In this document: positions 1-6,713 of the stretch, piece after piece
Position numbering within the stretch: position 1 is the first letter of the stretch
How the letters are laid out: the number at the start of each line of letters is the position of its first letter
Origin: G039029935 sp039029935
Lineage (GTDB): Bacteria > Chloroflexota > Anaerolineae > Caldilineales > Caldilineaceae
Direction of reading: 5' to 3'
Length of the DNA stretch: 9,441 bases
Assembly: GCA_039029935.1 (NCBI GenBank)
Contig: JBCCFC010000468.1
Coordinates: forward strand, 1 to 9,441
The notes under the pieces: model-generated
What the model saw: the letters and a program-made list of their open reading frames with translations, nothing else
What the model was told of the DNA's origin: nothing
The model's database searches: none
Program-made: the position numbers and the translations under genes

Positions 1-27
1 AACGTAAAACCGAAAAAATGACTTAAA

Positions 28-681
28 TTATATTGCCTCACGTGTCCACTCAAACGCCATCGCTGTCAAAAACGTTTTCGCAATCACCAAATGCCCTGTC
101 TGATTGGGATGTACGCGATCCCCACAGAGTGACTGTGTGGGTCGATGTGTCAAGTACGCATCAAACGCAGCTTGTACGTTGACAAACACGGCATCAAACT
201 CATTTGCCAGCCGTTCAACGACTTCGCCATAGGCGTCTAGCTGCGCGCGCATGGGGTCGGCACGATTGGGTTCGAGGAAGAAGGGTGTCATCAACACCAG
301 CCCCGACACATGGCCGCGCGTCTGCTCCAAAATGCGGCGATAGGTGGACTCATACCGTTTCAAGCCAACCTGATCGGCGTTGAGGTGGTTGTCAAAGTGT
401 CGCCACACATCGTTGACACCAATCATGACCGAGAGCCAGTCTGGTTTCAAGTCCAGAACATCGGTCTGCCATCGCGTTTCTAAATCCGTGACGCGGTTGC
501 CGCTGATGCCCGTATTGAGGACAAGAATGCCCCGTTCAGGATGACAAGCTGCCAACAAACTATCAACCAGTGCTACATAGCCGCTACCCAACCCGCCACC
601 CATTCCAACAGGCCGCGCACGACCACAATCTGTGATGGAATCACCTGTGAATAGGATTGATTGTTTATCTTGTATTTTCAT
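28..681 (-). CDS. SGNH/GDSL-family hydrolase (esterase/acylhydrolase-like)
   Basis: A 217-residue cytoplasmic protein with no signal peptide or membrane segment. The SGNH blocks are in order: GDSIT at residues 13-17 with nucleophile Ser15, Gly58 in the NTGISGN segment, GVND at 88-91 with Asn90, and DRVHP at 188-192 giving Asp188 and His191. These are the four conserved positions of the fold, so the enzyme should be active. The family removes acyl or acetyl groups from sugars, lipids or other esters; the substrate cannot be read from sequence. It is the last gene of the minus-strand run, 13 nt after the aminotransferase stop, with GGGG five bases before the ATG as a modest ribosome site. In a sugar/cyclitol cluster, a de-esterification role on an incoming substrate is plausible but inferred. 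No terminator is visible in the 27 bases that remain downstream. Confidence 0.9.
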   Translation of the reverse strand: MKIQDKQSILFTGDSITDCGRARPVGMGGGLGSGYVALVDSLLAACHPERGILVLNTGISGNRVTDLETRWQTDVLDLKPDWLSVMIGVNDVWRHFDNHLNADQVGLKRYESTYRRILEQTRGHVSGLVLMTPFFLEPNRADPMRAQLDAYGEVVERLANEFDAVFVNVQAAFDAYLTHRPTQSLCGDRVHPNQTGHLVIAKTFLTAMAFEWTREAI

Positions 682-694
682 TGTTGCCCCATTC

Positions 695-1849
695 CTAAAT
701 ATGGGTTGTCAGTGCCTCCACCAGCACATCCAACTCTTCCTGTGTCGTATAAATCTGTACCGAGATGCGCGCCAGCTTGACACTGTGTCGCTCATCACCC
801 CATGTAATTAGTGGCATCTCAATTTTATATTGCTCGCGCAGAATTTTGCCCAACGCTTCCATATCTGTGCGGTCGGGCAGACGAATGGGGCAGAGTTGAC
901 TAAACCACTCAAAGTTCTCCGGACAGATTGACTCTGTGCCAAAGTGCCGCTCAATCGTGCGTTTGGTGTCGAGGGCCATTGCATGACAGCGAGCGCGCAC
1001 CTGCGGCCAATCATGTGCGTTCATATACTCAATGGCCGCAGGGAATGAAAGGAAGCCCGCCATGTCACGTGTCCCAAACTGCTCGACATAATCGACCAAT
1101 GGCTCTTCCGATTGCTGGCCCGACTCCCAGCCGTGACCGACAATCATGGGTTCAATTAGATGCTGTACCTCTGGCCGTACATAAATAAAAGCAGTTCCCT
1201 TCGGACATAGGAGCCATTTATGTCCGTTGCCAAAATAGATGTCTGCGTCTATTTCGTCCAAGTGTAAGTCCCGCTGCCCCGGAACATGTGCAGCATCAAT
1301 CACGGTAAGAATGCCCGCCTCACGCGCTCGCTGACAAAGCTCTTGCACGGGAAAGGTCAGTGCAGTGGGTGAAGTGGTATGACTCAGGTAGATGACCTTG
1401 GTGCGCTCGGTCACACCTGTCCAGAAGCGATCAAGAAAGTCCTCGCTGGACGTGATTGGCAGGTCGATGGGTTGCATCACGTAATGCGCACCTACCTTTT
1501 CACAGTTGAACTGCCACGCATGGTTACACGACCCATATTCATGATTGGTCGTCAGCACCTCATTGCCGGGCTGTAGCCAACTGCGTAGCGAGTGCGCAGC
1601 AACATTGGCCCCCATCGTGGCGTTGGTGATAAAGCCGAGGTTGCGTTGGTCGGTGTGTAGGTAGTCGGCTAGCACAGTGCGCGATTCAGTCAGTAAATCA
1701 CGGAGCCGCGCCATAAACCCACCGGGATGCTCCTCAAATTCACGTTGCCACTGTTGATAGACCGCAAAGACGGGTTTGGGACATGCGCCAAATGAGCCGT
1801 TGTTGAGCAGCCGCCACTCTTTTGTTAGGTAAAAATCATCTCGAATCAT
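695..1849 (-). CDS. Class V PLP-dependent aminotransferase, isopenicillin N epimerase-like
   Basis: A 384-residue fold-type I PLP enzyme of the class V group (cysteine desulfurase / isopenicillin N epimerase-like). The PLP-binding signature is clear: VIDAAHVPGQ at about 183-192 with Asp185 (pyridine nitrogen) and His188, then GNGHKWL at about 207-213 with Lys211 as the likely Schiff-base lysine. TNATMGAN at 75-82 fits the cofactor phosphate loop, and the N-terminal LLNNGSFG at 14-21 is typical of the CefD-like branch. Members act as epimerases, lyases or aminotransferases, so the reaction stays open; a sulfur-transfer role is not indicated. It starts 12 nt after the iolE-like stop. The ribosome site AAGGAA (1858-1863) overlaps that stop codon, so the two genes are almost certainly co-transcribed and probably coupled. 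Association with the dioxygenase and inositol-type enzymes suggests catabolism of an amino-bearing compound, which is inference. Confidence 0.9.
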   Translation of the reverse strand: MIRDDFYLTKEWRLLNNGSFGACPKPVFAVYQQWQREFEEHPGGFMARLRDLLTESRTVLADYLHTDQRNLGFITNATMGANVAAHSLRSWLQPGNEVLTTNHEYGSCNHAWQFNCEKVGAHYVMQPIDLPITSSEDFLDRFWTGVTERTKVIYLSHTTSPTALTFPVQELCQRAREAGILTVIDAAHVPGQRDLHLDEIDADIYFGNGHKWLLCPKGTAFIYVRPEVQHLIEPMIVGHGWESGQQSEEPLVDYVEQFGTRDMAGFLSFPAAIEYMNAHDWPQVRARCHAMALDTKRTIERHFGTESICPENFEWFSQLCPIRLPDRTDMEALGKILREQYKIEMPLITWGDERHSVKLARISVQIYTTQEELDVLVEALTTHI

Positions 1850-1861
1850 TAAAGTTGTTCC

Positions 1862-2767
1862 TTACCAGCCCAATTCATTCTGTAAAAACGCACGGTTCTG
1901 TTTGGCACAGGCCATCGCATCCACACCCATGCCGGGCAAAATGTCCTGCTCAACCGTGCCCCAGCCCTCATAGTTCATCTCGTTGAGAATGCGGTTGATC
2001 GACTGCCAGTCTACTGTACCACTACCGACTTCGGGGAAGACACCCGCCTCAACGCCCGCAAAGTAGTCGCCTTCTTCAGCCAGTACCTTGTCCAACACAC
2101 GCTGGTCACATTCCTTGATGTGCATGTACCAAACACGGTCACGCCACTTATCCAGCACCGCCACTGGGTCGCCACCCCCATACATAATATGTGCCATGTC
2201 AAAGCATAGCCCGACATTCTCTGGATTGGTGCGCTCCAACACAGCATCAATCTCAAAGTCCGCCTCCAAGTACCCGCCAACATGTGGGTGGATAACCGTC
2301 TTCAAGCCCAACTCTTCCCACGCCATCTTCGCAAACTCATCGACATTGGCCCCAGCCTTGTCCCAGCCCGCCGTGTTCAAGCTATCCTCTGGTCGAATCC
2401 GTCCGGCCCTTTGGGCGCGGTTATCCACCACAAAGAGCGAGTCTGACAGCACGATGTATTGGCAGTCCATCGCCGAAAGTACCTTGGCGGTGGTGATGGC
2501 TTCCTCATAGACATCGGGCAATGCCTTGGGGTCTGCATAGTTGATGAGCGTGAAGGCTGAAATCAATGTCAGCCCCCGACTGCCCAATTCATCTTTCAAT
2601 TGCTCGACCTCAAAGGGCAGGTAGCCATAGGGTCCTAACTCTGTGCCTGTGTAGCCAGCGGCCACGATTTCATCCAGCACTTGTCCATAGGGCGGCACGT
2701 TGGGTGTGTCCTTCATCAGCACCCCCCATGAGACGGGTGCGGTTGCAATGTTGATATTGATTGACAT
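1862..2767 (-). CDS. iolE: IolE-like 2-keto-myo-inositol dehydratase (sugar phosphate isomerase/epimerase-type TIM barrel)
   Basis: A 301-residue xylose-isomerase-like TIM barrel, close to the usual length of IolE. The N-terminus APVSWG (10-15) and GYTGTELGPYGYLP (38-51) are characteristic of the IolE branch. Metal-site segments follow in order: IHPHVGGYLE (159-168), CFDMAH (188-193), MHIKEC (215-220) and TVEQD (271-275). IolE removes water from 2-keto-myo-inositol (scyllo-inosose) to give the cyclic diketone hydrolysed by IolD in the next step (EC 4.2.1.44). The exact substrate here is inferred from family and from the nearby iolG- and iolC-like genes. A strong AGGAG (2773-2777) lies five bases before the ATG and fixes the start. 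The gene follows the dioxygenase by 30 nt and precedes the aminotransferase by 12 nt. A related epimerase acting on another keto-sugar is the main alternative. Confidence 0.85.
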   Translation of the reverse strand: MSININIATAPVSWGVLMKDTPNVPPYGQVLDEIVAAGYTGTELGPYGYLPFEVEQLKDELGSRGLTLISAFTLINYADPKALPDVYEEAITTAKVLSAMDCQYIVLSDSLFVVDNRAQRAGRIRPEDSLNTAGWDKAGANVDEFAKMAWEELGLKTVIHPHVGGYLEADFEIDAVLERTNPENVGLCFDMAHIMYGGGDPVAVLDKWRDRVWYMHIKECDQRVLDKVLAEEGDYFAGVEAGVFPEVGSGTVDWQSINRILNEMNYEGWGTVEQDILPGMGVDAMACAKQNRAFLQNELGW

Positions 2768-2797
2768 GTTTTCTCCTGTCTAGCGATTGATTATTTT

Positions 2798-3628
2798 TTA
2801 TATAAGTGGCACATCTTTTAGCGTAATCCGATGCATCAACCGTCGATGACCATGATAGTCGTTGATGGCGAGATGCTGTATGGCACGATTATCCCAAAAG
2901 GCCAATGACCCTGCTTGCCACTGGAAGCGACAACAAAAAGCGGGCTGGGTGGCAAACTTGAAGAGATACTCTAACAATGGCTGCGATTCCTCTTCGGTCC
3001 AGCCCTCAAAGCCATAGGTAAAGATCGAATTCACATACAGTGCCTTACGTCCTGTTTCTGGATGTCGAATGATGACGGGTTGTACAATATCTGGTGATAC
3101 CTGATCTTCGTTCCCCGTGCGCCCCTCGTTGTCAGGTCGGGATGATTTGCCAAAGACACGACTATTGCTGTGCCATGCCTTCATGTGACTCAAGGTTTCT
3201 TTCAATCCCTCTGAAAGATGGTCATGGGCGGCGTACATCGAGGCAAACAATGTGTCTCCGCCCACTGGTGGGACTTCTTTTGCATAGAGAATAGACCCCA
3301 TCGCAGGTGCGACGTCATAAGAGTGATCGGTATGCCAGCGCCCACCGATATTGCTCTTTTGGTGAGGCTCCTTGCGTACTTCGGCCACTTTGGGATAGCC
3401 TTCTACCTGTTTGAAAAAGCGATTGATTTCGATCTCGCCAAAGGATTCGGCCATGCGAATATGATCCTCGGGTTCGAGTTCTTGATCACGGAAAAAGATG
3501 ACACCGTATTGAAATAGTGCCTGTTTGAGTTGTGTAACTGTGTCGCTTGCAAGCGGTTGGCTCAGGTCCACGTCCTGAATTTCAGCACCAATATATCCCG
3601 ATATAGGCTGAATAGTGATATCGGTCAT
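2798..3628 (-). CDS. TauD/TfdA-family Fe(II)/2-oxoglutarate-dependent dioxygenase
   Basis: A 276-residue protein, near the length of E. coli TauD. The iron ligands are visible as H99-x-D101 in GRWHTDHSY and H252 in IQHLAIND. R267 in HRRLMHRIT lies 15 residues after the distal histidine, the spacing of the 2-oxoglutarate-binding arginine in TauD. The N-terminal GAEIQDVDLSQPL (14-26) and FFRDQEL (45-51) are also typical. The family hydroxylates a substrate next to a sulfonate, ether, amine or similar group, releasing succinate and CO2. The substrate is not recognisable here and should not be assumed to be taurine. AAAGGAG (3639-3645) ten bases upstream supports the start. The gene lies between the ATPase/nuclease and iolE-like genes. 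An aerobic or microaerobic host is implied. It may trim a substituent from a substrate before the inositol enzymes act, which is inference. Confidence 0.92.
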   Translation of the reverse strand: MTDITIQPISGYIGAEIQDVDLSQPLASDTVTQLKQALFQYGVIFFRDQELEPEDHIRMAESFGEIEINRFFKQVEGYPKVAEVRKEPHQKSNIGGRWHTDHSYDVAPAMGSILYAKEVPPVGGDTLFASMYAAHDHLSEGLKETLSHMKAWHSNSRVFGKSSRPDNEGRTGNEDQVSPDIVQPVIIRHPETGRKALYVNSIFTYGFEGWTEEESQPLLEYLFKFATQPAFCCRFQWQAGSLAFWDNRAIQHLAINDYHGHRRLMHRITLKDVPLI

Positions 3629-3723
3629 GTTTGAATTGCTCCTTTATAAGCAACGGTTTCGTTTTTAATTCTTTCAATTTTCAATTGCCCATTTTCAATT
3701 TTGCTGATTGGCATTGCTACAGC
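3629..3723 (-). repeat. AT-rich spacer with three TTTCAATT repeats
   Basis: This 95-bp gap between the ATPase/nuclease stop and the dioxygenase start is strongly AT-rich. The motif TTTCAATT occurs three times on the plus strand, at 3672-3679, 3679-3686 and 3693-3700, and the second copy runs into the palindrome CAATTG. No hairpin followed by a T-run is evident, so I do not call a terminator. The repeats could be simple low-complexity drift, a regulator site, or a scar left where the upstream gene was inserted. The dioxygenase ribosome site (3639-3645) lies at the other end of the gap. Confidence 0.45.
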
Positions 3724-5280
3724 CTAAACTGAAACCCCAATCAAATAGACACGAAGCACCTTATCATCCACCACCAACTCAAAGACATCGCCTTCCGCCA
3801 GCACCACAGGATTTTGCTCAATCTTTTCGTCAAAGACCACCAAATACCCCTTGGGCAAACCTGTGGCCTCCAGATAGCGTTTGAGTTGTTGCTGGGCTGC
3901 TTCATAGCGAGCAGTGCCATACCAAACTTTGACCTCAACAATGAAACGCTGATCTTGGTAAAGTGCCAGAATGTCTAATTCACCCGCTGTAGACTGCGGT
4001 TCGATGGTAACATAACCACCGATAGATTGGAAGGCTGCGGTAAGATAGCTCAGAAGCAGATATTGACCGCTGATTTCGAGTGGGCGTTGTGTTGTTTCAC
4101 TTTTGATAAGACGGAGGCCATATTCCTCCATGAAGGCTTTGAAGCTGTCGAGCAAACCATCAAAATTAAGGTACTCTTCGATAATATAGCGTGGATAAAC
4201 ACGGCTAGTGGTTCCCGTGATGAGTTGATGTGACGGTGCAAAGGCTTTGATTAATACTTTCTGATAGATTCGATTGGCAATTCGTGCATACTCAATCTCA
4301 TTGTCATCGGGGACAACGCGCAACACACCATACATGATTAAATCCCGCACCACTTTGTCGCGAAAGTCATAGTACCGCGTCCCTTCAAAGAGTGTGCGCA
4401 CGACTTCGCTCCGATAAAGTTCCGCCTTGGATTGGATGGAGGCAAAGTGGGTGTTATCTTCATTCACGAGCTTCATCAGAGCCTTGTCTAAATCTTTGCG
4501 TGTGATGGGTTGGTCAACAGCGATTTTCATTTCTTCCGTCAACATCTTGCCCAAACGGTTGACCAAATAAGGTTGCCCCTCGCTCTGTTCATAAATACGA
4601 CGAATGACATCTTCTTCAAAAACTTGTCCAGTGGCCTCTGTGTGTTGCAGCAGCAGTATCTTGGCCTCATCTTCGGTAAAGTAGGGAACTGTGTGTTGGT
4701 CGGCAATGTTAAAGGGCGATTGTGTGCCACCCAAGAGTGATGGGATGGTTTGCACACCAACCAGGAGAATACTGTGCGGACCCGTTTCATAGGGTTCGTT
4801 GCGCTGCATGTATAAATTGCGAAATTGAGAAAGCAGCGGAATCGTGATGTCGGTTGGTAACGCCTCGTATTCATCAATAATAAGAACGCATTTCTTCTGT
4901 AGTTGCTCACTTACATTACTTAGCCATCTTGTGAAATCTGGATGAGATGCTATAGATTCAGGTTTGGGGGCAGTTGGTTCATAATATTTTTGCCATTTAG
5001 CTAAGGTCCGAGCCAATTCCTCATACACTTTGGGTTCTTCCAAATAGACATACGCTTCAAAGTTGAGCAGAATACCAAAATACTCCCCTGTTGCTGTCAA
5101 CTCAGCGATAATCTCGCGGAAAATGGTCGTTTTGCCTGTCTGCCGTGATGCCGTCAGGGTAAAATAACGGCCTTTTTCAATCTTTTTTCGCAGTTCGACT
5201 TTGGCTTCTACTCGATCCACATGATAGTGAAGATGAGGATAAATTGGGCCGAAGATGTTAAATTCACGTTCTGTTGTCAT
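3724..5280 (-). CDS. P-loop (AAA-like) ATPase fused to a C-terminal PD-(D/E)XK nuclease-like domain
   Basis: A 518-residue cytoplasmic protein with two domains. The N-terminal part opens with FNIFGPIYPHLHYHVDR, a typical lead-in of the AAA-like/STAND-related family. It carries Walker A ASRQTGKTT (44-52), Walker B CVLIIDEYEAL (131-141) with Asp136-Glu137, and an Orc/Cdc6-like lid segment ending in SEGQPYLVNRLG (about 233-244). The C-terminal part has the PD-(D/E)XK pattern: GELDIL (433-438) with Asp436, then IVEVKVW (447-453) giving Glu449-x-Lys451, and QLKRY (465-469) as the QxxxY helix. All catalytic positions look intact. The biochemical role of this widespread family is poorly defined; nucleic-acid processing, defence or mobile-element function are all possible. 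It has no evident link to inositol breakdown, yet it lies between iolC and the dioxygenase gene. GGAG (5289-5292) eight bases upstream supports the start. GC looks slightly lower than in the metabolic neighbours. Confidence 0.88.
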   Translation of the reverse strand: MTTEREFNIFGPIYPHLHYHVDRVEAKVELRKKIEKGRYFTLTASRQTGKTTIFREIIAELTATGEYFGILLNFEAYVYLEEPKVYEELARTLAKWQKYYEPTAPKPESIASHPDFTRWLSNVSEQLQKKCVLIIDEYEALPTDITIPLLSQFRNLYMQRNEPYETGPHSILLVGVQTIPSLLGGTQSPFNIADQHTVPYFTEDEAKILLLQHTEATGQVFEEDVIRRIYEQSEGQPYLVNRLGKMLTEEMKIAVDQPITRKDLDKALMKLVNEDNTHFASIQSKAELYRSEVVRTLFEGTRYYDFRDKVVRDLIMYGVLRVVPDDNEIEYARIANRIYQKVLIKAFAPSHQLITGTTSRVYPRYIIEEYLNFDGLLDSFKAFMEEYGLRLIKSETTQRPLEISGQYLLLSYLTAAFQSIGGYVTIEPQSTAGELDILALYQDQRFIVEVKVWYGTARYEAAQQQLKRYLEATGLPKGYLVVFDEKIEQNPVVLAEGDVFELVVDDKVLRVYLIGVSV

Positions 5281-5410
5281 TAATTAATCTCCAAGAATGA
5301 TGGGTATACGCCAAAAATATATAGAAAGAAAATATGTTCCTATGCTACTATCATTGGAGTATACCACGTTTGCGCCAGCATTACATCTTCGGCATCCTTG
5401 ATGATGAGTT
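5281..5410 (-). promoter_or_regulatory. AT-rich leader of the ATPase/nuclease gene, possible own promoter
   Basis: A 130-bp gap between the kinase stop (TAG, 5411-5413) and the ATPase start. The half next to the ATPase gene (about 5281-5345) is AT-rich, with TATATA- and TATACC-like stretches on the minus strand that could serve as a -10 element. I could not pair them with a convincing -35 box at proper spacing. The ribosome site GGAG lies at 5289-5292. The gap is much longer than those separating the last three genes of the cluster, so separate transcription of the ATPase gene is possible. No terminator hairpin is evident after the kinase. Confidence 0.3.
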
Positions 5411-6439
5411 CTACTCCAACCCGCCACGCCCCTCAACAAAGGTCATCACCTCATCCAGCGTTGGCATAAAGTTCGCACAGCCATGCGCCTGTACGACGAT
5501 TGCACCACAGGCATTGCCCATACGCGAGGCTTTGCGCCAATCCCAACCGTTGACATAGCCATAGATGAAGCCTGCGCCAAAAGCATCTCCTGCACCCAGA
5601 ATATTGGTGACTTCAACAGGATAGCCAGGAGCCTCAATCGGTGTGTCTTGCCCAGCGAGATGAACGCGTGATCCCAACGCACCAACCTTTTCGATGACGG
5701 CTTTGGGGCCGAGTGTCAGCATCAACTGGATGGCGGCTTGCTCATCACCCTCAACTTTGGCATCGGACACCTGTGAATGGGTGAGGCTCATCTGACTCAA
5801 GTCCTGAATCATGGTGGCGTTGATCTCATCCTGTGTGCCAATGACGACATCAACGCTGCCCAGAATGGAGCGCGCAACCACGCCAAATGCACGCGGGTCA
5901 TGCCACTGGTCCGGTCGGAAATCAAGATCAAAGACAACCTGTGTACCGACCTTTTGCGACAACTCTGCGCCAAACATGGTGGCACTACGGCTCGGTTCTT
6001 TGGATAGATTTGTGCCAGCAAACTGGAAAATTTTGCTATCGGCAACAGGTGCTGCCAACACATCATCAATCGTTAGCTCAATATCGGCGCAGTTATCTCG
6101 ATAATAGACAAGCGGGAAGCGATCCGGTGGCTCAATACCCAGCACGACCGCGCTGGTGCGATGGCCCGGTTTGCGTGGCGAGAACTGTGTATCTACGCCT
6201 TCATCGTTGAGAAAGTCCATGATAAAGTCGCCAACCGGGTCTTCGCCTAACCCTGTGACGACAGCCGTATTCAGCCCCAGCCGTTTGCCACCAACACTGA
6301 TATTGGTGGGCGAGCCACCGACATAGGCGGCAAAACTGTTGATCTGTGAAAAAGGTGCGCCCACATCGTTGCTATAGAGATCGATGGATGAGCGACCCAT
6401 GTGTAGTGAATCGTATGTGCAGTTTTGTGCGATGGTCAT
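5411..6439 (-). CDS. iolC: IolC-like 5-dehydro-2-deoxygluconokinase (PfkB/ribokinase family)
   Basis: A 342-residue ribokinase-fold sugar kinase. The IolC-type N-terminus is seen in MGRSSIDLYSNDVG (14-27) and in YVGGSPTNISVGG (39-51), the first PfkB signature region. The second signature is LGAGDAFGAGF (281-291), with Gly282-Ala-Gly-Asp285 forming the anion hole and Asp285 the catalytic base. IolC phosphorylates 5-dehydro-2-deoxy-D-gluconate at C6 with ATP (EC 2.7.1.92), the step before aldolase cleavage in myo-inositol catabolism. The close match of the IolC-specific N-terminus and the presence of iolG- and iolE-like genes support this over a generic fructokinase. GGAG (6448-6451) lies eight bases before the ATG. 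The gene follows iolG, but a 248-bp repeat element fills the gap, so its expression could depend on read-through of that element. Residue Ile280 before LGAGD is a conservative variation. Confidence 0.88.
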   Translation of the reverse strand: MTIAQNCTYDSLHMGRSSIDLYSNDVGAPFSQINSFAAYVGGSPTNISVGGKRLGLNTAVVTGLGEDPVGDFIMDFLNDEGVDTQFSPRKPGHRTSAVVLGIEPPDRFPLVYYRDNCADIELTIDDVLAAPVADSKIFQFAGTNLSKEPSRSATMFGAELSQKVGTQVVFDLDFRPDQWHDPRAFGVVARSILGSVDVVIGTQDEINATMIQDLSQMSLTHSQVSDAKVEGDEQAAIQLMLTLGPKAVIEKVGALGSRVHLAGQDTPIEAPGYPVEVTNILGAGDAFGAGFIYGYVNGWDWRKASRMGNACGAIVVQAHGCANFMPTLDEVMTFVEGRGGLE

Positions 6440-6473
6440 TGTGTTTTCTCCATTTTATGGAACCCCCTCCTAA

Positions 6474-6633
6474 CCTCCCCCAGCTTGGGGAAGGGACTGT
6501 TATCTGTTACAGTTTCCTCTCTTGCTAAACAGTAACTGTATTGTGTGCCAGTCCCTCCCCCAGCTTGGGGAAGGGACTGTTATCTGCGACAGTTTCCTCT
6601 CTTGCTAAACAGTAACTGTATTGCGTGACAGTC
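6474..6633. repeat. Two tandem 80-bp units, about 95% identical
   Basis: Unit one is 6474-6553 and unit two is 6554-6633. They differ only at TT/CG within the ATCTG-nn-ACAG segment (6507-6508 against 6587-6588), at T/C (6543/6623) and at C/A (6549/6629). Each unit holds an inverted pair of arms: GTTACAGTTT (6506-6515) against AAACAGTAAC (6527-6536), with one mismatch and an 11-base loop. Each also has the short palindrome ACAGTAACTGT. High identity suggests recent duplication or conversion. There are no unique spacers, so it is not a CRISPR array. Confidence 0.85.
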
Positions 6634-6672
6634 CCTCCTTTTTCCAAAAGGTGGCTGTATCCTGTAACTATC

Positions 6673-6693
6673 CCCTCCCCTAGCAGGGGAGGG
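6673..6693. other. Perfect 9-bp GC-rich hairpin after iolG
   Basis: CCCTCCCCT (6673-6681) pairs fully with AGGGGAGGG (6685-6693) around a three-base loop. It is the first structure a transcript leaving iolG would form, about 20 nt after the iolG stop. The minus strand beyond it is not T-rich, so it is not a classic intrinsic terminator. It could stabilise the iolG mRNA 3' end or cause partial attenuation before iolC. Confidence 0.55.
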
Positions 6694-6713
6694 TTAGGGA
6701 GGGGTTCTTTGTC

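Larger units (their letters stand above)
6460..6707. repeat. 248-bp MITE/REP-like element with imperfect inverted ends and an 80-bp tandem core
   Basis: The outer ends, 6460-6481 and 6686-6707, are inverted repeats matching at 18 of 22 positions; both read GAACCCC...TAACC inward. Inside are two direct 80-bp units, 6474-6553 and 6554-6633, differing at four positions, followed by a degenerate partial third copy from 6634 to about 6670. Each unit contains hairpin-forming sequence. The strongest spans 6549-6579: a 13-bp stem with one C/A mismatch and a five-base loop. A perfect 9-bp hairpin lies at 6673-6693. No open reading frame or transposase is carried. The element occupies 248 of the 274 bases between iolG and iolC and stops just short of the iolC ribosome site. 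It resembles dispersed non-autonomous repeats, but copies elsewhere in the genome cannot be checked from this window. Confidence 0.8.

Noticed and set aside
2088..2510. A 140-codon plus-strand open frame opposite the iolE-like gene
   Set aside because: It is antisense to a clear TIM-barrel gene. Its Ser/Thr/Pro-rich composition is typical of a shadow frame.
4539..4910. A 123-codon minus-strand open frame inside the ATPase gene
   Set aside because: It lies wholly in another frame of a well-supported gene, has no domain-like character and lacks a convincing ribosome site.
5303..5365. Inverted GGTATAC/GTATACC pair around the ATPase leader as insertion ends or an operator
   Set aside because: The match is only seven bases, with a long spacer in AT-rich sequence and no matching repeat on the other side of the ATPase gene.
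3629..5410. Target-site duplication flanking the ATPase/nuclease gene
   Set aside because: I compared the two flanks by eye and found no direct repeat longer than a few bases, so mobility is not proven.
6474..6633. Tandem 80-bp repeats as a possible CRISPR array
   Set aside because: There are only two contiguous copies with no unique spacers between them, and no cas genes are present.
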